Below, one piece after another: positions 7,628-16,135 of a DNA stretch of 21,695 nt (within the stretch, counting starts at the first letter, position 1; every line of letters starts with the position of its first letter). Source of the stretch: JAWWBN01 sp033720955. Lineage in GTDB: Bacteria > Acidobacteriota > Thermoanaerobaculia > Multivoradales > JAHEKO01. The stretch covers positions 1 through 21,695 of the forward strand of contig JAWWBN010000040.1 in the NCBI GenBank assembly GCA_033720955.1, written 5' to 3'. The position numbers and the translations under genes are program-made. Below the pieces are notes generated by a model, which was not told where the DNA came from, searched no databases, and saw nothing but the letters and a program-made list of their open reading frames with translations.

Positions 7628-8939
7628 CCGGCCACGGAGAGCCGGCGCTCGCGGACGCTGTCGAGGACCGCTTCGAGACGGGCGTGGGCGGGCGCCAGGT
7701 CGAGGGCCCCGGGAGCTCCGAGGTGGCGCCGCTCGCGCCAGCCTTCGTCGTCGCCGCGGCTTCCGGCGGGGTCGGCGGCCACCGCTCGGTAGGCGTCGCG
7801 GAAGGCCTCGCCCCGCGCCACCCGGCGGTAGACGGCGTCGGTGGCGCGGGTGGCCGGGAGCACGGCCTCGCGGCAACGCCGGTGGTCGGCCTCGAGCCTC
7901 TCGATGACCGGCGCCAGCGCGCGGAGCATGTCGATCAGGCTCTGCATCCCCTCGAGAAACGGCTCCTTGGTGAGCTGCAGGTCTCGGTGGTAGCCCCCCG
8001 GCAGGGGCCCGTAGATCGCCCCCACCTCGGCCTGCCGGGACCGCAGCCGTGCGGCACCGGCGCGGATCAGCTCCAGGACGTCGGGGTTGCGCTTCTGGGG
8101 CATGATGCTGGAGCCGGTCGTGAGATCGGCGGGGAGCCGCACGAACCCGAGCTCGTCGCTCGACCACCAGATCAGGTCTCCGGCAAGACGGCCGAGATCG
8201 GTGGCCGTGGCCGCCGCGGCCGCCAGAGCCAGATACTCGCTCTTTCCGCGGTCGTTCTGGACCGCGCCGGTGCTCTCCTGGACCGCGGCGAACCCCAGCT
8301 CTCGCGCCACGGCGGCGCGGTCGAGCGACAGCCGCACCCCGAAGCCGGAGGCCGACCCCAGGGGGGAGCGGTTCAGGTGGGCCCAGGCGGCATCCAGCCA
8401 GGGCACGTCGTCCAGCAGACCCTCCGCCCAGCCCGCCAGCAGGTGGCCGAGGGTGGTGGGCATCGCCTGCCGGGTGTGGGTGTAGCCCGGCATGGTGGTT
8501 TCACGCTGCTCCTCCGCCCGCTCCAGCAGCCGGGCGGCCACGCGGGCGACGCCCTCGAGCTGGTCGAGCACCGCCTCGCGCCCCCACAGCCGCAGCGCGG
8601 CGATCACCTGATCGTTCCGGCTGCGCCCGGTGTGGATCTTGCGGCCGGCTTCGCCCAGCCGCCGGGTGAGCCGGTTCTCGATGGCGGTGTGCCCGTCCTC
8701 CTCCTCCAGGGCGATGGCGAAGCGTCCGGCCCGCGCCTCGGCGGCGATCTCGTCGAGCTCGCGCTCGAGCGACGCCGCCTCGTCGGCGGTGAGCACGCCG
8801 ATCGAGGCCAGCATCTGGGCGTGGGCGGCGCTGGCGCGGCAGTCCTGGGGCACGAGCCGCAGGTCGAGCTCCGGGTCGCGCCCCACCGTCAGGCGCAGCA
8901 CCGCCCGGTCGAGCGGGTCACCGCGCTCCCAGAGACGGC

Positions 8940-8943
<4 letters not shown>
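7624..8943 (-). CDS. argH: Argininosuccinate lyase
   Basis: The 439-aa enzyme makes arginine and fumarate from argininosuccinate, the last step of arginine synthesis. Family motifs are present: HTGRSRND (104-111), the GYTHTRQAMPTT segment (153-164) holding the catalytic His region, and the superfamily signature GSSIMPQKRNPD (277-288) with the catalytic Ser loop. The length is somewhat under the usual 455-470. The C-terminal domain (about 365-430) is recognisable but rich in Arg, Ala and Gly. The start is GTG at 8943, giving MSRLWERG; its GTGA overlap with the argG stop means coupled translation. The same frame stays open far upstream, antiparallel to no coding signal, so a longer start is not credible. 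Confidence 0.95.
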
Positions 8944-10196
<1,253 letters not shown>

Positions 10197-10245
10197 CCCG
10201 CTATCTTGCTTCGGCGTCGGGGCGTCGCGCTACCCCCGCCCGCGC

Positions 10246-10254
10246 TGATACATT
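10246..10254 (+). promoter_or_regulatory. Extended -10 box (TG-A-TACATT) just before a start codon
   Basis: TGATACATT is the only AT-containing stretch in the right half of the argG/DUF432 divergent spacer. The hexamer ends at 10254 and the ATG is at 10263, so the transcript should start at or beside the start codon (leaderless). No -35 is readable 17 nt upstream, and there is no ribosome binding site. Confidence 0.5.
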
Positions 10255-10262
10255 GCCCCGCG

Positions 10263-11075
10263 ATGTCGGAGCGCAAGCGGTGGTGGGGCGTGGTCAAGGT
10301 GCCGGGCGGCCGCTCGGCGCGCTGGCGGCTGGGGCCGCTGGAGCTCATCGCGCGGCGTCGGGCGGGCGAGCTGCAGCTCGGGATCACCCGACACCCGGAC
10401 TCCGCGAACGGGAACGGGTGGGAGCGCAGCGAGGGCGAGGAGTCGCCCGAGTCGCTCGACCGGGTGGAGCGCTTCATCGTCCACGGCACCGAGAGCGAGG
10501 TGGAGCTCCTGCCGGCGTTGGCCGACCGGCCCGTGGTCACCTCGCCCCGGGTGGCGCTGACCATCCTGCCGGACGAGGAGGCGGTCCTGCTCGTCGGCTC
10601 GCCGCTGTGGGTGCGGCTGTCGGCCGGCTCCCCCCGGGTGGCTCTGACCGAGCTGCCCGTGCGGCGCCCCTCGGACACCTGGTTCGGGCCCTCCACCCGC
10701 GAGGGTGAGCTCTGCTACGGCACGACGACCCGCGCGATCCTGCGCTCGGAGAACCTGCCGCTCCTGGCGGGGCGCGCGGTCACCCCGGTGCGCATCCGCA
10801 ACCTGGCGGCCGAGCCGCTTCCCCTGGAGCGTCTCAAGCTGCCGGTCCCCCGGCTCTCGCTGTACGCGGACGAGAGAGGCCTGCTGTGGACGGATCGCAT
10901 CGTCCTCGTGCGGCAGGCCGCCGAGGAGGTCGCTGCGGTGAGGGTGGAGGAGGGGGCGCCGGAGGAGGCGGGCGAGGGCGCCGTCACCGTCTCGCCGCCG
11001 CGGGAGACCGTGGCCCCCGGCGCTCTGGAGCGGGTGTTCGGTAGCCTGCTGCGACGGCTCGAGGGCGACGAGTAG
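10263..11075 (+). CDS. DUF432-like cytoplasmic protein linked to MscS channels
   Basis: The 270-aa protein has no signal peptide or membrane segment. It is beta-rich, with an acidic C-terminal segment (about 219-240). Recognisable blocks are WWGVVKVPGG (7-16), VVTSPRVALTILPDEEAVLLVGSPLWVRL (about 91-119), DTWFGPSTREGELCYGTTTRAIL (about 138-160) and PLPLERLKLPVPRLSLYADE (185-204). From memory this pattern fits DUF432, a family found in archaea and bacteria and often next to mscS. That match is supported by the neighbour: an MscS gene follows after 10 nt. Function is unknown; regulating or sensing for the channel is inference. The start ATG follows the -10 box directly. Confidence 0.75.
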   Translation: MSERKRWWGVVKVPGGRSARWRLGPLELIARRRAGELQLGITRHPDSANGNGWERSEGEESPESLDRVERFIVHGTESEVELLPALADRPVVTSPRVALTILPDEEAVLLVGSPLWVRLSAGSPRVALTELPVRRPSDTWFGPSTREGELCYGTTTRAILRSENLPLLAGRAVTPVRIRNLAAEPLPLERLKLPVPRLSLYADERGLLWTDRIVLVRQAAEEVAAVRVEEGAPEEAGEGAVTVSPPRETVAPGALERVFGSLLRRLEGDE

Positions 11076-11085
11076 GAGGGGCTTC

Positions 11086-11940
11086 GTGGACGAGATCTGG
11101 AACCAGGTGACCGCCTACCTGACGGTGGAGAAGACCGTCTCGCTGCTCCGCGCGCTGCTGCTCGCGGCCCTGGGCCTGGTGCTGGCCCGCGTGGCTGCCA
11201 GCGCGGTGCGCCGGGTCACCGCCACCCGTCTCGACCCCTCGCAGGTGGTGCTGCTGCGCCGTATCGTCCGCTACACGGTGCTCGCGCTCTTCACGGTGGC
11301 GGCCCTGCACGAGCTGGGGTTCGACCTCGGGGTGCTGCTGGGGGCGGCCGGGATCGTCTCGGTGGCGATCGGCTTCGCCTCCCAGACCTCGGCCTCCAAC
11401 TTCATCAGCGGCCTCTTCCTGATCGCCGAGAGACCCTTCGCCGCGGGCGACGTCATCTCGGTGGGCGGCACCACCGGCGAGGTGCTCTCGATCGACCTCC
11501 TCTCGGTCAAGCTGCGCACCTTCGACAATCTCTTCGTGCGCATCCCCAACGAGACCGTCATCAAGAGCGAGGTGCGCACCCTGACCCGCTTCCCCCTGCG
11601 TCGGCTGGACGTGACGGTCGGGGTGGCCTACGGCTCCGATCTGGCGCTGGTCAGGAAAGTCCTGCTGGAGGTGGCCGACCGGAACCCCCTCTCCCTGGAG
11701 GAGCCCAAGCCGCAGATCTTCTTCAACGGCTTCGGCGACTCGTCGATCAACTACCAGTACTCGGTCTGGTGCAAGCGGGAGAACTTCGTCGAGCTCAAGA
11801 ACGCCATCCAGGAGGAGCTCAAGCAGGCCTTCGACGAGGCCGGCATCGAGATCCCCTTCCCGCAGCGGACGCTCACCGTGGTCGCCGACGGTCTTCCGGT
11901 GAGGTTGCTGCACGACGGTCCGGACGACGCCGGCGGTTGA
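11086..11940 (+). CDS. MscS-family mechanosensitive channel (first paralogue)
   Basis: The 284-aa protein opens on membrane tension to release solutes during hypo-osmotic shock. Three membrane segments are visible (about 17-40, 58-77, 80-112). The third is the Gly/Ala-rich pore helix, running into the LIAERPFAAGD bend (112-122). The beta domain carries VRIPNETVI (151-159) and the C-terminal alpha/beta domain ends with EIPFPQRTL (about 263-271). Its size matches E. coli MscS (286 aa). It starts with GTG at 11086, preceded by AGGAGGGG. It lies 10 nt after the DUF432-like gene and 36 nt before a second MscS gene. Confidence 0.95.
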   Translation: MDEIWNQVTAYLTVEKTVSLLRALLLAALGLVLARVAASAVRRVTATRLDPSQVVLLRRIVRYTVLALFTVAALHELGFDLGVLLGAAGIVSVAIGFASQTSASNFISGLFLIAERPFAAGDVISVGGTTGEVLSIDLLSVKLRTFDNLFVRIPNETVIKSEVRTLTRFPLRRLDVTVGVAYGSDLALVRKVLLEVADRNPLSLEEPKPQIFFNGFGDSSINYQYSVWCKRENFVELKNAIQEELKQAFDEAGIEIPFPQRTLTVVADGLPVRLLHDGPDDAGG

Positions 11941-11976
11941 GGCCGGCGGCCGGACCCCAATCCAAGGAGGTCGGTC

Positions 11977-12864
11977 ATGAAACTGCCGGAGCGGACGCAG
12001 GAGGTCCTGGGCCTCCTCAACCAAGAGCTGTTCGAGATCGCCGGGACCTCGATCAACCTCTACACGCTGATCACCTTCGTCGTGGTCATCGTTCTGAGCT
12101 TCTGGGCTGCGAGCTTCCTCGAGCGGGCGGTGATGCGGGTCTTCACACTCCGCGGCTCGGTGGAGAAGGGGAGCGCCGCCGCCTCGTCGCGGCTGGTCTA
12201 CTACCTGAGCCTGGTGATCGGCTTCGGGGTGGCGGTGCAGAGCGTCGGGGTCAACCTGACCGCGCTCTTCGCCGCCGGCGCCATCTTCGCCGTGGCCATC
12301 GGCTTCGCCATGCAGAACCTGGCGCAGAACTTCGTCTCGGGCATCATCCTGCTGCTCGAGCGGTCCATCAAGCCGGGGGACGTGCTCAACGTGAACGGCC
12401 GCCTGGTGCGGGTGGAGGAGATGGGGATCCGGGCGACGATCGCCCGCACACTCGACGAGGAGCACATCATCCTGCCCAACGCCCACCTGGTGACCGAGTC
12501 GGTGGTCAACTACACCCTGCGGGATCCCTTCCTCAGGGTGCGGGCCACGGTGGGGGTGGTCTACTCGTCCGACATGGCGCGGGTGAAGCGGGTCCTGGAG
12601 GAGGTCGCCGGCGGCCTCTCCTGGCGGTCGCAGCACAAGGCGCCGCGCGTCATGCTGACCGAGTTCGCCGACTCGGCGGTGGTGTTCGAGGTGTCGGTGT
12701 GGATCGAGAGCCCCTGGGACCGGCAGCCGCGCCTGGCCGACCTGAACGAGGCGATCTGGAGGGCGCTGGGCGAGGCCGGGGTGGTGATCGCCTTCCCGCA
12801 GCTCGACGTGCACTTCGACCCGCCGGTGACCGAGGCGCTGCGCGGACTGCGGGCCTCGGCCTGA
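11977..12864 (+). CDS. MscS-family mechanosensitive channel (second paralogue)
   Basis: The 295-aa protein has membrane segments at about 27-47, 72-89 and 94-126. The pore helix reads AAGAIFAVAIGFAMQNLAQN (99-118), followed by LLLERSIKPGD (125-135) and HIILPNAHLV (163-172) in the beta domain. It ends with AFPQLDVHF (272-280). It differs widely from the first copy, including an insertion-bearing SVWIESPWDRQPR region (240-252), so this is an old duplication or separate acquisition. AAGGAGGT sits 6 nt before the ATG, the best ribosome site in this cluster. Tandem placement raises the possibility of different tension thresholds or mixed channels (inference). Confidence 0.95.
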   Translation: MKLPERTQEVLGLLNQELFEIAGTSINLYTLITFVVVIVLSFWAASFLERAVMRVFTLRGSVEKGSAAASSRLVYYLSLVIGFGVAVQSVGVNLTALFAAGAIFAVAIGFAMQNLAQNFVSGIILLLERSIKPGDVLNVNGRLVRVEEMGIRATIARTLDEEHIILPNAHLVTESVVNYTLRDPFLRVRATVGVVYSSDMARVKRVLEEVAGGLSWRSQHKAPRVMLTEFADSAVVFEVSVWIESPWDRQPRLADLNEAIWRALGEAGVVIAFPQLDVHFDPPVTEALRGLRASA

Positions 12865-12881
12865 CCGGGCGGCGGGCGGGG

Positions 12882-12887
12882 TAACAT
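12882..12887 (+). promoter_or_regulatory. Possible -10 box (TAACAT) before corA
   Basis: TAACAT lies in an otherwise G/C-only 40-nt spacer after the second MscS gene. If used, transcription would begin near 12894, at the GGAG ribosome site, making the leader very short. Because corA follows mscS so closely, read-through transcription is equally possible. Confidence 0.3.
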
Positions 12888-12904
12888 CCGCCCGGAGCTT
12901 GCTG

Positions 12905-14029
12905 GTGAGAGGGCGCATCATTCGCACCGTCACCCCCGGCACCGCGCCGGGCGCGCTCGAGCCGCCGCGACAGCGGGTGGAGAGCGTGGAGATCCAGGTC
13001 GTCTGCTTCGACGCCGACTCCTACCAGGAGATGAAGGTCGACCGGATCGACGAGGCGCTGGGGGCCATCGAGGATGCCCGGGTCACCTGGATCAACGTCA
13101 TCGGGCTGCACGACGTGGAGCTCCTGGCGACTCTCGGGCGCCGATTCGGCATCCATCCGCTGGCGCTCGAGGACGTGGTCAACATCGGCCAGCGCCCCAA
13201 GCACGAGCACACCAGGGACCACATCTTCGTCATCATGCGGCTGCTCCACCTGCTGGAGGCCGGCGAGCGCGGCCGTCCCCGGCGGCCCGGGCCGGGAGCG
13301 GGCCGGGGTGGCCGCCTGGAGGTCGAGCAGGTCAGCCTCTTCTTCGGCCGTGGCTACGTGCTCACGCTCCAGGAGATCCCCGACGACGACCCCTTCGAGC
13401 CGCTGCGCGAGCAGATCCGCAGCGGCTCGGGCCAGGTGCGGGAGCGCGGCCCCGACTACCTGGCCTACCGGATGATCGACATCCTGGTGGACAGCCTCTA
13501 CCCCGTCCTGGAGCGCTACGGCGAGCGGATCGAGCGCATCGAGGACGAGCTGCTCGATCGTCCCACGCCGGAGCTCCTGAGCGAGATCCAAGACCTCAAG
13601 CGGGAGCTGCTGTGGATCCGGCGCACCGCCTGGCCGCACCGCGACCTGGTGACCGGTCTGCAGCGGCTCGAGCACGACCTGATCTCCGCCGAGACGCGGC
13701 TCTACCTGGCCGATAGCTACGACCACTGCGTGCAGCTCATCGACGTCACCAACACCTTCCGCGAGCTCGCCACCGGGCTCACCGACCTCTACCTGACCAC
13801 GACCAGCAACCGGATGAACGAGATCATGAAGGTGCTCACCATCATGGCCTCGATCTTCATCCCCCTGACCTTCATCGCCGGGATCTACGGCATGAACTTC
13901 GATCCCGAGTCGAGCAGCCTCAACATGCCAGAGCTGCACTGGGCCTACGGGTATCCCACCGCCCTCGCGCTGATGGCGATGATCGCCGTGGGGATGGTGC
14001 TCTACTTCAAGCTCAAGAGGTGGCTCTGA
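12905..14029 (+). CDS. corA: CorA-family divalent metal ion transporter
   Basis: This is a 374-aa inner-membrane channel for Mg2+ or a related divalent metal (Co2+, Ni2+ or Zn2+ cannot be excluded). It has a large N-terminal cytoplasmic domain with a long helix (about 190-308), two C-terminal membrane helices (about 309-328 and 351-368), and the signature YGMNF with GMN at 329-331. The periplasmic loop has the typical MPELHW (341-346). The cytoplasmic tail ends in KLKRWL. A Gly/Arg/Pro-rich insert of about 18 residues (120-137) lies in the N-terminal domain. GTG 12905 is preferred because GGAG ends 7 nt before it; TTG at 12899 is too close to that site. It follows mscS by 40 nt. Confidence 0.95.
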   Translation: MRGRIIRTVTPGTAPGALEPPRQRVESVEIQVVCFDADSYQEMKVDRIDEALGAIEDARVTWINVIGLHDVELLATLGRRFGIHPLALEDVVNIGQRPKHEHTRDHIFVIMRLLHLLEAGERGRPRRPGPGAGRGGRLEVEQVSLFFGRGYVLTLQEIPDDDPFEPLREQIRSGSGQVRERGPDYLAYRMIDILVDSLYPVLERYGERIERIEDELLDRPTPELLSEIQDLKRELLWIRRTAWPHRDLVTGLQRLEHDLISAETRLYLADSYDHCVQLIDVTNTFRELATGLTDLYLTTTSNRMNEIMKVLTIMASIFIPLTFIAGIYGMNFDPESSSLNMPELHWAYGYPTALALMAMIAVGMVLYFKLKRWL

Positions 14030-14055
14030 GAAACCGACGCGCGAGGAGACGGACC

Positions 14056-14601
14056 ATGAGACGAGCAGGCAGGCGGGCCGCGGCGGCGGCCCTTCTCATC
14101 GGGTGGCTGGGCACGGCGGTGGCGGAGGCGGCCGAGCCGGCCGGCCGGGTGGAGGCACGGCTGGCCGAGCTGGGGATCGAGCTTCCGGAGATGCCGGCGC
14201 CCGTCGCCAACTACGTCCGCGCCCGCCGGGTGGGCAACCTGGTGTTTCTCGCCGGGCACGGGCCGCTCCGGCCCGAGGGCGGCTACGTGACGGGCAAGGT
14301 CGGCCGCGACCTGACGCTCGAGGAGGGGTACGAAGCGGCGCGGCTGACGGCCCTCGCCCTGCTGTCGTCGCTGCGCGGCGAGATCGGCGATCTCGACCGG
14401 GTGCGCCAGGTGGTGCGGGTCTTCGGCATGGTCAACACCACCGAGGAGTTCACCGACCACTCCAAGGTCATCAACGGCTGCTCGGACCTGCTGGTGGAGG
14501 TCCTCGGCGACAGGGGCAAGCACGCGCGGGCGGCGGTGGGCATGGTCTCGCTGCCGATCGGACTGGCGGTGGAGATCGAGATGATCGTGGAGGTCGAGTA
14601 G
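14056..14601 (+). CDS. RidA/YjgF-fold protein with a signal peptide
   Basis: The 181-aa protein consists of a signal peptide (1 to about 26, Arg-rich start, hydrophobic 8-22, cleavage near AEA) and a YjgF/RidA domain. Landmarks are APVANYVRARRVGNLVFLAGHGP (48-70), TGKVGRDLTLEEGYEAARL (79-97), VNTTEEFTDHSKVINGCSDLLVEVLG (126-151) and KHARAAVGMVSLPIGLAVEIE (155-175). These fit the subfamily with the GKVGxDLTxEEGYEAAR motif rather than classical RidA, which deaminates reactive imines. An Arg (158) sits where RidA has its substrate-binding Arg. Classical members are cytosolic, so export is unusual. The ATG at 14056 has GAGGAGA 8 nt upstream; an ATG at 14020 would spoil the signal peptide. It follows corA by 26 nt. 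Confidence 0.88.
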   Translation: MRRAGRRAAAAALLIGWLGTAVAEAAEPAGRVEARLAELGIELPEMPAPVANYVRARRVGNLVFLAGHGPLRPEGGYVTGKVGRDLTLEEGYEAARLTALALLSSLRGEIGDLDRVRQVVRVFGMVNTTEEFTDHSKVINGCSDLLVEVLGDRGKHARAAVGMVSLPIGLAVEIEMIVEVE

Positions 14602-14658
14602 ATGGCCGAGCCCGCGAGACCCTTGGTCTCGCGCACCGTGCGGCGGATGCGGGGCTGA
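14602..14658 (+). other. Possible 18-codon leader peptide inside a hairpin region
   Basis: The ATG directly follows the TAG of the RidA-like gene (TAGATG). The frame encodes 18 residues, six of them Arg or Lys-like basic (MAEPARPLVSRTVRRMRG), and stops just before the 3' arm of the hairpin described at 14606-14669. Coupling from the upstream stop is possible. Length alone gives no proof that it is translated. Confidence 0.25.
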
Positions 14659-14669
14659 GCCGGGCTCGG
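14606..14669 (+). promoter_or_regulatory. Composite RNA hairpin between the RidA-like and oxidoreductase genes
   Basis: An outer 8-bp perfect stem (14606-14613 CCGAGCCC with 14662-14669 GGGCTCGG) encloses an inner 8-bp perfect hairpin (14614-14621 GCGAGACC, loop CTT, 14625-14632 GGTCTCGC). The two stems abut on the 5' side. There is no U tract, so it is not a classical terminator. It could be an attenuator, an mRNA stability element or chance pairing in GC-rich DNA. Confidence 0.4.
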
Positions 14670-14689
14670 ACGGCGGAGAGCGGGGCCCC

Positions 14690-16135
14690 ATGGCGCGACG
14701 CCTCGACGCGGTGATCGTCGGCGCGGGGCCGAACGGCCTCGCGGCGGCGGCGCTGCTGGCCCGCGCCGGCCGCTCGGTGCGGGTCATCGAGGGCGGAGCG
14801 ACGCCGGGCGGCGCCAGCCGCACCGAGGAGCTCACCCTGCCCGGCTACCTTCACGACGTCGGCTCCGCCATCCACCCCCTGGGCGCCGCCTCGCCCTGCT
14901 TCCGGGAGCTGGACCTGGAGGGCGCCGGTCTGGAGTGGGTGTCGCCCCCGGCCGCGGTGGCCCACCCGTTCGACGACCGGCCGGCGGCGGTGATCGAGCC
15001 TTCCATCGAGGCCACCGCCGCCGGCCTGGGCCGGGACGGCGACGCCTACCGGCGGCTCTTCGGCCCCCTCGCGGCGAGCTGGCCCGACCTGGCCGGCGTC
15101 CTCCTGGGGCCCCTGCGTCCGCCGCCCCTCGGCGCGGTGGGGCCTCTGACCCGCTTCGGCCTCGCGGCGCTCCGCTCGGCGCGCGGACTCGCCCGCTCCC
15201 GGTTTCGCGGCGCGCGCGCGCGCGGGCTCTTCGCCGGGCTGGCGGGCCACTCGGTGCTGCCGCTGGAGCGGGTCGCCAGCGCCGCCGTGGGCCTGGTGCT
15301 GGGGGTCGCCGCCCACCGGGTGGGCTGGCCCTTTCCACGCGGGGGCGCCGCGGGCATCGTCGCGGCCCTCCTGCGGCGGCTCGAGGAGGCGGGCGGCGTG
15401 GTCGAGACCGGGACCTGGGTCGAGTCGTTGGACGAGCTCCCGCCCGCCCGAGTGGTGCTGGCCGACGTGGGGCCGCGTCAGCTTCTGCGGCTGGCCGGTG
15501 AAGGGCTCCCCCCGGGGTACCGGCGGGCCCTGGCCCGCTATCGCTACGGACCCGGGATCTTCAAGCTCGACCTGGCGCTTTCCGGCCCCGTGCCGTGGAG
15601 CGATCCGGCCTGCGCCCGCGCCGCCACCGTGCACCTGGGGGGGACCCTGGAGGAGATCGCCCACGGGGAGCGCGAGGCGTGGCGGGGCCGCATCGCGGAC
15701 CGCCCCTTCGTCCTGCTGGCCCAGCCCAGCCTCTTCGACCCCGGGCGGGCGCCGCAGGGGGGGCACACCCTCTGGGCCTACTGCCACGTGCCCCACGGCG
15801 CGCCGGACGACGTGACGGCGGCGGTGGAGGGCCAGATCGAGCGCTTCGCGCCCGGCTTCTCGGAGCGGATCGTGGCGCGCAGCGCCATGACCGCGCCCCA
15901 GGTCGAGGCCTGGAACCCCAACTGCGTGGGGGGCGACATCACGGGCGGCGTCACCGACCTGCGGCAGCTCTTCGCGCGCCCGGTGCTCTCGCGGGTCCCC
16001 TACGCCACCCCGGTCCGGGGTCTCTACCTCTGCTCCTCCTCGACGCCGCCCGGGGGCGGCGTGCACGGCATGTGCGGCTATCACGCCGCCCGGGCCGCGC
16101 TGGCGCGCGAGCTGGCCGGCGGGGGGCGGAGATGA
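14690..16135 (+). CDS. FAD-dependent oxidoreductase, phytoene dehydrogenase/PYROXD2-like
   Basis: The 481-aa flavoprotein has an N-terminal Rossmann dinucleotide motif VIVGAGPNGLAAA (8-20) and E34 at the end of the second strand, which would bind the FAD ribose. GGASRTEELTLPGYLHDVGSAIHPL (40-64) is typical of the carotenoid-desaturase-like amine oxidase superfamily. Near the end, GLYLCSSSTPPGGGVHGMCGYHAA (444-467) is the C-terminal FAD-binding motif. The substrate is unknown. No carotenoid genes are nearby, so a true phytoene desaturase role is unlikely. GGAGAGC stands about 10 nt before the ATG. Its TGA overlaps the ATG of the ATP-grasp gene (ATGA), so the two products are likely made in fixed ratio and may act in one pathway. 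Confidence 0.88.
   Translation: MARRLDAVIVGAGPNGLAAAALLARAGRSVRVIEGGATPGGASRTEELTLPGYLHDVGSAIHPLGAASPCFRELDLEGAGLEWVSPPAAVAHPFDDRPAAVIEPSIEATAAGLGRDGDAYRRLFGPLAASWPDLAGVLLGPLRPPPLGAVGPLTRFGLAALRSARGLARSRFRGARARGLFAGLAGHSVLPLERVASAAVGLVLGVAAHRVGWPFPRGGAAGIVAALLRRLEEAGGVVETGTWVESLDELPPARVVLADVGPRQLLRLAGEGLPPGYRRALARYRYGPGIFKLDLALSGPVPWSDPACARAATVHLGGTLEEIAHGEREAWRGRIADRPFVLLAQPSLFDPGRAPQGGHTLWAYCHVPHGAPDDVTAAVEGQIERFAPGFSERIVARSAMTAPQVEAWNPNCVGGDITGGVTDLRQLFARPVLSRVPYATPVRGLYLCSSSTPPGGGVHGMCGYHAARAALARELAGGGRR

Noticed and set aside
15211..15222. Alternating CG tract (12 nt)
   Set aside because: It lies inside the oxidoreductase gene, encodes Ala/Arg in frame and is expected from base composition; no evidence for a repeat element or Z-DNA role.
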